This document shows, piece after piece, positions 1-6,183 of a stretch of 7,767 nucleotides of DNA; within the stretch, counting starts at the first letter, position 1; every line of letters begins with the position of its first letter. The stretch lies in contig JAFZOE010000160.1 in NCBI GenBank assembly GCA_017552845.1, forward strand, positions 1 through 7,767, read 5' to 3'. Position numbers and translations under genes: made by a program. This DNA comes from Clostridia bacterium (GTDB lineage: Bacteria > Bacillota > Clostridia > Oscillospirales > Acutalibacteraceae). The notes under the pieces are model-generated. The model was not told the DNA's origin. It worked only from the letters and a program-made list of their open reading frames with translations, and did no database searches.

Positions 1-47
1 CCACTAATGACGGCGATTCGCTCAAAATTTACTTCCATACTCTGTAA
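1..47 (+). CDS. possible 3' end of an upstream gene
   Basis: In the frame starting at base 3 there are 14 sense codons (TNDGDSLKIYFHTL) before TAA at 45-47. Their use of GAC, GGC, CTC, TAC and TTC resembles the large genes downstream, and a plus-strand terminator follows 89 bp later, so some plus-strand gene or RNA must end near here. The frame starting at base 1 is also open, up to TAA at 112-114, and would end closer to the terminator, but its codons look less like those of the other genes. The fragment is too short to assign a function or to be sure of the frame. Confidence 0.25.
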   Translation, partial: TNDGDSLKIYFHTL

Positions 48-135
48 TGGCAATAACCTTTACAGAGTGATATCCAGCAAATCGGATTTCGGTTCATATT
101 ATTTTATAAAATAAATTTCCACAATTATCAAATCG

Positions 136-197
136 GCCCTTCGGTGCATTTTGTAAAGCAAATCACTTTACGCACGCCCGAAGGGCTTTTTCTTTTT
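136..197 (+). terminator. Rho-independent terminator of upstream transcript
   Basis: GCCCTTCGG (136-144) pairs perfectly with CCGAAGGGC (178-186). The stem continues inward through TGC/GCA (145-147 with 172-174) and GTAAAG/CTTTAC (153-158 with 166-171) around a 7-nt loop, with small bulges between. It is followed at once by TTTTTCTTTTT (187-197). There is no T-run on the opposite strand beyond the left arm, so it works in the plus direction and insulates the downstream promoter from upstream transcription. Confidence 0.88.
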
Positions 198-501
198 GTC
201 TGAGCTCCGCAGGGAAGAAAAAACAGCTGTGAAAAAGCAGTAAATCCCTTATATTTCAAGGAATGCGGCGATTCGTAACGCAAGAACAGAGAAAAAGTCC
301 GGAAAAGGCCGTTTTCAAGTAGCCCAGAACAGACAGCAAAAAGCTCTGGAAAGCGCGAAAAATCGGTAAAGTCAACATTCTTTACAGGAAATTTTCAGGT
401 TTTTTCGGGAAAAACGGGCGGTTTTCGGCGGTAAATTTCACCAAATCGAATATGGAAAAATCGTAGGAATTTACAAAAATAATTTTTGAAATCAAATTTT
501 A
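198..501. other. non-coding upstream region, no gene seen
   Basis: No open frame here has a ribosome binding site or codon use like the neighbouring genes. The DNA contains short A/T-rich inverted repeats: GAAAA/TTTTC around 301-316, GTAAAG/CTTTAC at 366-371 and 380-385, a TTTTT/AAAAA hairpin at 401-414, and GTAAATT/AATTTAC at 431-437 and 468-474. The motif AAATCG recurs several times. The last 30 bases (about 470-501) are almost pure A/T and could act as an UP element for the promoter that follows. Operator function of the inverted repeats is only a possibility. Confidence 0.5.
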
Positions 502-531
502 TTGACTTAAAATGCGACTTTGTATTATATT
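502..531 (+). promoter_or_regulatory. sigma-A-type promoter for the large dockerin gene
   Basis: The -35 element TTGACT (502-507) and the -10 element TATATT (526-531) each match consensus at five of six bases, with an 18-bp spacer. An alternative -10, TATTAT at 523-528, would give a 15-bp spacer. A very A/T-rich stretch lies directly upstream. Transcription would start near 537-540, giving a leader of about 220 nt before the start codon at 760. No other promoter of this quality is visible between the terminator and the gene. Confidence 0.68.
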
Positions 532-537
532 AAATAC

Positions 538-741
538 GACCGAAAGGCAGTTGTAGGGCGTAGTGCCCCCTTTTGGGGCCCTTACCGAAAACTGCAAAGG
601 CAGAATCCGGTTCACTGCAAAAGCTGTGCTCGAATGTGCGGCGACGACGTTGGCAAATTTTGGGAGGTCAGTCGCGGCGAGCGCCCGGGCGGTTCCAGAG
701 CCGTCAGGGCTGGAGGAGTTAGACAGGAATCTGCCGGTTAA
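538..741 (+). promoter_or_regulatory. structured 5' leader RNA, unidentified
   Basis: This GC-rich leader can form several helices. The closing helix pairs 538-541 and 546-550 (GGCAG) with 731-735 (CTGCC) and 736-739, with a GAAA bulge. A long hairpin pairs GCAGTT (547-552) with AACTGC (590-595), then GTA/TAC, GGG/CCC and CCCC(TTTT)GGGG. This hairpin shares bases with the closing helix, so the two are mutually exclusive. A hairpin at 613-628 has an AAAA loop. Another stem pairs 641-648 with 667-675 through one bulged A. A further stem pairs 693-702 with 708-715 around a GTCAG loop. A second GGCAG (599-603) could also pair with 731-735. The competing pairings look like a riboswitch or attenuator, but no known class fits well. 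All pairings were found by eye, without energy calculation. Confidence 0.42.
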
Positions 742-759
742 AAACTAAGGAGGTAGTTT
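742..759 (+). promoter_or_regulatory. ribosome binding site in a hairpin loop
   Basis: AGGAGG (748-753) lies six bases before the ATG at 760, which fixes the start of the large gene. It is flanked by AAACTA (742-747) and TAGTTT (754-759), perfect inverted repeats, so the Shine-Dalgarno would be presented in the 6-nt loop of a 6-bp, weak A/T-rich hairpin ending directly at the start codon. The binding site itself is clear; the role of the hairpin is inferred. Confidence 0.75.
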
Positions 760-3700
760 ATGAAAAAATCATTACGCATTCTCTCCATGATCCTTGCTGT
801 TGTAATGATCTTCGGTTCCATGTCGGTAATCGGTTCTGCCTATGCCAAATACAGAGGCAACGATCTTTCCGATAGCGATGTCACATACGATGATGTTGAT
901 ATCCCGAATTTCACCGTTGATCAGTATGCTTCAATGGCTTTGGACAGACTTGACCAGCTGCTTGCTGAGATGCACATCAATCTCGATATTTATATCGGAC
1001 AGCTTAATCTCGAAAGCATCGACGGAACGGTCACCAGTATCAATTCTCTTCTTGCCAGCGCGGCTGTGCAGAATCTTCTCAACGCAGGCCTTCTCGGCGA
1101 TGCTGCGGCTCTTGTTCCCGCGGTTGAGCATTCAATCAAGTATACCAAGAGAAGCAACGCCGGCGGCGATCTCAAGGTTCTCTGGGACGTTCTCGACCTT
1201 ATCGGTCAGCTCAAGGGCACCGACAGAGACGATACCAAAGGCGAGACCGGTATTCTCTATAAGTATGTTACCGGCACCCTCAGCCTCGGCGCTCTCGACA
1301 GCTTTATCGCCGACTATAAGTTCGACGTCCGTGAGCTTGTTATAGGTCTTCTTTATGGTCTCACCGGCTTCGGCGGAGACGACTGGAGCTATTTCGATCA
1401 CAAGGGCGAAGTTCCTTCGGAATATACCGGAACGAACGGTCCCCTGAAGCTTCTCCAGGAAGTTCTCAATCATTACGTTCTCGGCGAGTGGAAAAAGCTT
1501 GACGATCTCTTCTATTCCGAAGACAACACCTCTTCCAATGTTGTTTATTCCGAATATGAGTTCCATGCAGGCAGCGCAAACGGCGCTCTTGTTACTGATG
1601 CCGAGCCCGATACTGCCACATATGACTACTACGGCTATGTTCATCCCGACCGCTGGGTAACCCAGACTCTCGGCGATGCCATCCGTGTTGCCAACGGTGC
1701 GGCAGCTCCCCAGGCTTCCTACACCAGAGTCGACGTTTACAGCATGAGCGTAAACGGCACCCCGACTTATGAATTCGTTGAGCCTCTTCTTCTCTATGCT
1801 TACAATAACATAGCGGTTCCGGTTCTTAACAGAATCACCAAGAGATGGCTTCGCGAGAAACTCGGATATTACTTTGATCCCGCCAAGACTGAGGAATGGG
1901 CAAAGGACGAAAACGGCCAGCCCGTTTATGATGAAGTAACAGGCGAAAGACTCAGAAGCGAAACCTATGACTATATGTATATGGGCGAAGAACCCGAGGG
2001 CGGCATCAACACTGAAGAGAGCAAGATCTTCGAGCTCTTCGATGTTGATACATTCGAAGTTCCGAGAGTTTCCCTTGCAGGTTATCAGGAGCAGCTCTTC
2101 ATTCCGAACCTCAACAGAAACGCTACTCAGATTCTTCCTCACGTTCTCAAAGCGGATATAACCCTGAACGGCGGCGCTTATGTTCTCGATCAGGCCCTCA
2201 CCGACGGCGATGTCCTGACCTTCACCTGGACCGATTCAGAAGACAGCAGCCATACTTATTCCTTTGACTGGACTTACGGCCCCAACAGCAATATTACTGC
2301 AAACGCCATCAACGTTGTCAGATTCCTTCTTCAGGTTACCGAGCAGGAGTTCTTCTCCGATCTCCTTATCAGAAAGAACGCTTATAAGACCCCGGCCGAA
2401 GTCGGAGCTATGACCGACCAGCAGCTCATGGCTTATATCGCAAGAAGCGTAATCAACTCCAATGTTGATTATATGTGGATAGACGAAACCGGTAACGAGA
2501 CTCTTGCCGATGTCGGCCTTGAGGCCTGCAAGCAGCTCGCATACCAGGATATTCCGCAGTTCACTTACACAGTTGCTGCGAACGCCACCACTCAGCAGAA
2601 GGTTGAGAAGGCGCTTGCCATCCTGATGGATGTTGCGGCATATAAGATCAATGCCGAACTCGATACCAATGAAGCATCAGGCACAGGTCTTGTCAACAAC
2701 GGAACTACCAACAATACCGGCCTTGTAGGTTATCTTGGAAACGGCGGTAATTACGGCACTTCAGCCGCAACCATCGCCAAATGGGCAGTCAAGACCTACA
2801 CAGACACCCAGTATGGTAATATCCTTGCCGGCATCAATCCTCAGCTTCTTACTTCCGCAACCGAGAACAGCCTCTGGAATGATCTCGATACGGTTATCAA
2901 TTCACTTATCCCGATCAAAGCGGGCAGCAGCCCCTGGATAAGCGGTGAAATCGCAAGTCAGAATCAGGTAGCCAAATCGTTCATCTTCGATTATCTGGTA
3001 TATCCGATTGTTGACCTTAACTTCACCAATATATTCAAGATTTTCGACAGAAACTCAAACGGCGCATTCGCAAGCGACTCAATAGAGAAAGTTCTTGTTG
3101 ACACCGTTCACAGAGTATTTGATCTTCTCTTCCCGAGCGTATTCAAGAGCAGCATCACTACCGTTGACGCTTTCCTGAACAATGTTTCTCTCGGTCAGAT
3201 GATCAGCGACCTTGCCTGCACCCTTTCGGCAACAGGTTCCTATGCGGGACTTGCCAATACCGGAACGATCAACGGCAGAGGTAAGTGCATTGTCGAGTTC
3301 GCTCTTCCGATAGTCTGTATGATTCTCGGCCTTTCCGATACTCAGGAATTCAAAGAGCTCGAAAACTACGCTCCCAGCGTATTCTCGACTGCAAACGGCA
3401 ACAGCACGGAGAAGTTCCTGATTTACAACGGTTCCACCGGTGTTAATACTTCTTACAAGAATTCTTCCGGCTCAAGAGTTATAGATAAACTCTATACTTA
3501 TAAAATCAAGGGCGCAGGCGCAAGCGTAGTCGGCGGCAACGCCATCACACTCTCCGGCGTGCCGGCGGACTATCAGCTTGCGGCAGGTGCAAGCAAAGAA
3601 GTTACGGTTTCCGGTTTCCATGATGGTGATTTGATCGCAATCACATTCGAGTATGAAATTCTCGATGAAACCGGCACCGCTCTCAAGAAGCCCGGCGAAG

Positions 3701-6108
3701 ATGTTTCCGCAACGCTTACATCCAAGAAATATGTTTACGCTACCGATAATGACAAGGGCGACGATGAAGCTCTTGTTTCGGTCGGCTTCAACGGCGGCAC
3801 CATCGAGTATCCCACCGATATCTTTGTTTCCGGCGGCCTTTCATCACCCATCCAGGGTTATGCCTTCCGTTACACAGATAACAACAGCAACTCTTCCAAG
3901 GATGTAACCGTTTCGAGCGTATCCGTTACCTCTGCAAACGGTCATAGCGACTGGATTACCAGAACTGACAAGCAGAGCTCCTACACTCAGACCGCGGCAG
4001 GTAAAGGCGGCACCTACGTCTTCTCCCCGTTCAAAGTTGCGGACGAAGCTTATCATGAGAGCTATAAGTATGCCAAGGATACAGACGGCAAGGTCATCTA
4101 TGATGAAACCACCGGTCTTCCCGAGATTATCGGCGTTGATACCGATGCTCTCGATGCAGAAAAGAACGAATATTTCGTTCCCAACGGTTCATATACCATT
4201 ACCACCGTATTCTCGGCTCCCGGCGCAAGCTCTGTAACAATTACCACCAGAGTCCATCTCTATAATGACTGGGGTCTTTCCGGACTTCTCAACAGCGCTA
4301 TAGCGGCCAACCGTTCATCCGCTTCTCTTGATGAAACAGGTAACGGCTATCTCAACGCTTATAATGCTGCTATTGAAAGCACGGCAGCGTTCCTGCTCCC
4401 GCCGAGGAACAATGATTCGGGCTTTAGTGGTGCAGGCTTTGATACCTGGGTCAATCTCACAACCGGCAACAATAGAAATGGTAATTATAATAATAAATAT
4501 GCTCAGTATTATGCAGCTCTCTACTATCAGGTAGAGCGCATCAGACCTCACAGCGCAGGTTCCGATGCCGAATCCATGTGGACTACAATGAACGGACTTT
4601 ATCCCTATAATTTCGTCCGCCAGTCCGCATCGTTTGACGGCACCACCGCATATTACAGAGATTATTATGAGTATGATGATCTGACTCATTACGGTTATGC
4701 CAAAGCTAAGCCCTACGGCATGGGTCAGAGAAACTTCCTCGGCCATACCTATAAGGCATTCAAGAACGCTGCAAACTATGCGAACGGTCTTATCGACAGA
4801 CAGCTCAAGTATATAGACAGCGATCCCGATACCTGGGTAACACTTACTGCTGACGACAGAGCAGCAAAAGTCACGGCATACTCCAATGCCGTTGAGGATG
4901 CGAAGTCCAACGCCATCAGCTCGGTTGAAGCGGCTTACGCTATCCACAGAGCAAACCTTATGTATGAGAGACTCAGAGAGCTGCCTATCCAGACCGGCGC
5001 AAACAGCAAGCTCCAGTGGGCTGTCAATACATTCGGCGGCGTCACCAACTTCGCAGCATTCTCAGTTTCCAGTAAGAATGCATATCTGAAGGCAAAAGAT
5101 TTTGCTAACGGCACATTGAATGAATCCACCTCGACACCCGAAAGAATCAACAGAGCCATGGTTGAGCTCATCAATGCCTGGAAGGGTCTTGTCGCAGGCG
5201 CGGATTATACCGCTATCATCGCCGCCGTTGCCGATGCAAAGACATTTATCGGCACTGTCGGCAAGGGCCTGGCAAACGGCAAAGTTGTTCCCTGGGCAAA
5301 CATTGATACTGCTGCAAACGGACAGACACTTTATACTGCTGCTACCTATGCTGCATACCTCAGAGCAGTCAAGACCGCTGAAGATCTTATCGATGATCAG
5401 ATTGCGGGCAATGACCTCGGCGAAAACGATCAGTATATCCTTGATAATGCTGTATCGGCCATCAATGCTGCTTATGAAGCTCTTGAGTCAGCCAGCAGCC
5501 AGTCTACAGATCCTGTAGCAACGCTTGTAACCCCTGATGTGATTGACTCTCTTTACGGCGACGGCTTCTATTCAGGTGTCGGTGAAGCGGCCTACTATCC
5601 GGTAATTGATGCCAATATTGCCGGAGAACTTGCTGAATATTATACTATTGAGGACGATAATGAATACTATGGCACAACTGTTGATGGTGTTCTCTATGGC
5701 CTTCCCGATAGCTTTGACAAACAAGTTGTTGAAAGCATCTTTAATATTCAGAACGCTTCAATCGAAGTAACCAAATCACCCGTAGGCTTCTACGGAACCG
5801 GCTCGCTCGTTGTAGTCAGGAGGCTTGACGGCTCAGTCTACAAGTGCTACATCATTGCTTACCGCGGCGATATAAACGGCGACGGATTAATAGATGCTGA
5901 TGATTTATCCTGTCTAATTTTCTATCAGGCAGGAGGTATTGACGGCTACTATTATGATGAAGAAAACAGATATTTGTTAGTTGCAATGGATTTGACTGGT
6001 GATAAAAATATAGATTCAGAAGACCTTGCTACTATGATTTATTATCAAGTGCTTGATATCGACTTTAACCAGGCCAAAGGCGGCGCGTTTGCCCCATCAG
6101 ATGATTAA
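760..6108 (+). CDS. large secreted protein with FIVAR-like modules and C-terminal dockerin
   Basis: This gene encodes a 1782-residue exported protein of unknown function. The start is fixed by AGGAGG six bases upstream. Residues 1-29 form a signal peptide (MKKSLR, a hydrophobic core, then cleavage after AYA29). Residues 30 to about 880 are mostly helical and not recognised. Residues 885-1170 are beta-rich and Ser/Thr/Asn-rich, probably Ig-like. Residues 1172-1590 are helical; about 1390-1478 and 1483-1578 resemble FIVAR modules (a helix with AYxxA, then a helix ending INAAYEAL). Residues 1657-1702 look like the small beta module with a GTGS turn that often precedes dockerins. Two calcium-binding dockerin loops follow (D1704-D1715 and D1744-D1755). 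There is no LPXTG sorting signal, so surface retention would have to come from dockerin-cohesin binding. No catalytic motif was recognised; a structural, adhesive or substrate-binding role is inferred. The gene has its own promoter and leader and lies 75 bp before a second secreted-protein gene. Confidence 0.96.
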   Translation: MKKSLRILSMILAVVMIFGSMSVIGSAYAKYRGNDLSDSDVTYDDVDIPNFTVDQYASMALDRLDQLLAEMHINLDIYIGQLNLESIDGTVTSINSLLASAAVQNLLNAGLLGDAAALVPAVEHSIKYTKRSNAGGDLKVLWDVLDLIGQLKGTDRDDTKGETGILYKYVTGTLSLGALDSFIADYKFDVRELVIGLLYGLTGFGGDDWSYFDHKGEVPSEYTGTNGPLKLLQEVLNHYVLGEWKKLDDLFYSEDNTSSNVVYSEYEFHAGSANGALVTDAEPDTATYDYYGYVHPDRWVTQTLGDAIRVANGAAAPQASYTRVDVYSMSVNGTPTYEFVEPLLLYAYNNIAVPVLNRITKRWLREKLGYYFDPAKTEEWAKDENGQPVYDEVTGERLRSETYDYMYMGEEPEGGINTEESKIFELFDVDTFEVPRVSLAGYQEQLFIPNLNRNATQILPHVLKADITLNGGAYVLDQALTDGDVLTFTWTDSEDSSHTYSFDWTYGPNSNITANAINVVRFLLQVTEQEFFSDLLIRKNAYKTPAEVGAMTDQQLMAYIARSVINSNVDYMWIDETGNETLADVGLEACKQLAYQDIPQFTYTVAANATTQQKVEKALAILMDVAAYKINAELDTNEASGTGLVNNGTTNNTGLVGYLGNGGNYGTSAATIAKWAVKTYTDTQYGNILAGINPQLLTSATENSLWNDLDTVINSLIPIKAGSSPWISGEIASQNQVAKSFIFDYLVYPIVDLNFTNIFKIFDRNSNGAFASDSIEKVLVDTVHRVFDLLFPSVFKSSITTVDAFLNNVSLGQMISDLACTLSATGSYAGLANTGTINGRGKCIVEFALPIVCMILGLSDTQEFKELENYAPSVFSTANGNSTEKFLIYNGSTGVNTSYKNSSGSRVIDKLYTYKIKGAGASVVGGNAITLSGVPADYQLAAGASKEVTVSGFHDGDLIAITFEYEILDETGTALKKPGEDVSATLTSKKYVYATDNDKGDDEALVSVGFNGGTIEYPTDIFVSGGLSSPIQGYAFRYTDNNSNSSKDVTVSSVSVTSANGHSDWITRTDKQSSYTQTAAGKGGTYVFSPFKVADEAYHESYKYAKDTDGKVIYDETTGLPEIIGVDTDALDAEKNEYFVPNGSYTITTVFSAPGASSVTITTRVHLYNDWGLSGLLNSAIAANRSSASLDETGNGYLNAYNAAIESTAAFLLPPRNNDSGFSGAGFDTWVNLTTGNNRNGNYNNKYAQYYAALYYQVERIRPHSAGSDAESMWTTMNGLYPYNFVRQSASFDGTTAYYRDYYEYDDLTHYGYAKAKPYGMGQRNFLGHTYKAFKNAANYANGLIDRQLKYIDSDPDTWVTLTADDRAAKVTAYSNAVEDAKSNAISSVEAAYAIHRANLMYERLRELPIQTGANSKLQWAVNTFGGVTNFAAFSVSSKNAYLKAKDFANGTLNESTSTPERINRAMVELINAWKGLVAGADYTAIIAAVADAKTFIGTVGKGLANGKVVPWANIDTAANGQTLYTAATYAAYLRAVKTAEDLIDDQIAGNDLGENDQYILDNAVSAINAAYEALESASSQSTDPVATLVTPDVIDSLYGDGFYSGVGEAAYYPVIDANIAGELAEYYTIEDDNEYYGTTVDGVLYGLPDSFDKQVVESIFNIQNASIEVTKSPVGFYGTGSLVVVRRLDGSVYKCYIIAYRGDINGDGLIDADDLSCLIFYQAGGIDGYYYDEENRYLLVAMDLTGDKNIDSEDLATMIYYQVLDIDFNQAKGGAFAPSDD
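5866..6060 (+). other. dockerin domain (C-terminus of the large protein)
   Basis: Two F-hand repeats are visible. Repeat 1 is GDINGDGLIDADDL, with calcium ligands D1704, N1706, D1708, D1712 and D1715, followed by LIFYQAG. Repeat 2 is DLTGDKNIDSEDL, with D1744, T1746, D1748, D1752 and D1755, followed by MIYYQVL, so the two halves are symmetric as in type I dockerins. The loops are 40 residues apart, longer than the roughly 34 of classical cellulosomal dockerins, with a Tyr/Asp/Glu-rich insert (GYYYDEEN). Loop positions 10-11, which set cohesin specificity in known dockerins, are AD and SE rather than the usual Ser/Thr pair, so the partner is probably not a classical Clostridium cohesin. Confidence 0.85.
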
Positions 6109-6120
6109 TCAATAAACTAA

Positions 6121-6144
6121 CCGGGCGGGTTTCTGCCTGCCCGG
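6121..6144 (+). terminator. intergenic hairpin without U-tract
   Basis: CCGGGCGGG (6121-6129) pairs with CCTGCCCGG (6136-6144) in a 9-bp stem with one G-U wobble and a TTTCTG loop, 12 bp after the stop codon. The following bases (CACTCCAATAAACA) are not T-rich, so efficient intrinsic termination is doubtful. It may act as a weak or atypical terminator, or as an RNA-stabilising or processing hairpin that sets different expression of the two genes. Confidence 0.5.
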
Positions 6145-6166
6145 CACTCCAATAAACAAAATTGTT

Positions 6167-6173
6167 AAGGAGG
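6167..6173 (+). promoter_or_regulatory. ribosome binding site of the second secreted-protein gene
   Basis: AAGGAGG lies ten bases before the ATG at 6184 and decides that start. A small palindrome, AACAA-AA-TTGTT, lies directly upstream at 6155-6166. No convincing -35/-10 pair is seen in the 75-bp gap, so the gene is probably read from the promoter at 502-531. Confidence 0.85.
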
Positions 6174-6183
6174 AAATTACCAA

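Noticed and set aside
11..275. Ten-base direct repeat CGGCGATTCG at 11-20 and 266-275.
   Set aside because: Too short, not part of a longer repeat and not accompanied by other signs of an attachment site or mobile element.
682..691. Perfect palindrome CGCCCGGGCG.
   Set aside because: It lies within a very GC-rich leader where such palindromes are expected; no evidence for a protein-binding role.
538..740. Possible cobalamin riboswitch: GACAGGAATCTGCC near 722-735 recalls the B12 box, and short ACTG motifs and the total length fit loosely.
   Set aside because: The B12-box match is one base short and has mismatches, and the core elements GGTG, CCCGC-ACTG and GCCACTG are not present. At best a distant resemblance, so the leader is left unidentified.
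520..741. Open frame of 73 codons across the leader, starting with TTG.
   Set aside because: It starts inside the -10 region, has no ribosome binding site, and its product is low-complexity and unlike the other proteins. The structured RNA explains the sequence better.
741..753. AAAACTAAGGAGG resembles the 3' end of preQ1-I riboswitches.
   Set aside because: The required upstream short hairpin with its conserved loop is absent; the match is explained by an A-rich stretch before a Shine-Dalgarno.
1132..2142. Long antisense open frame of 336 codons.
   Set aside because: It lies wholly inside the large gene, has no RBS or promoter, and arises from the codon bias of the real frame.
3046..3081. 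EF-hand-like segment DRNSNGAFASDS at residue 763 of the large protein.
   Set aside because: The last loop position is Ser instead of Glu/Asp and there is no partner loop; likely coincidence in an Asp/Asn-rich turn.
4315..4947. Antisense open frame of 210 codons.
   Set aside because: It mirrors the sense gene with no independent signals.
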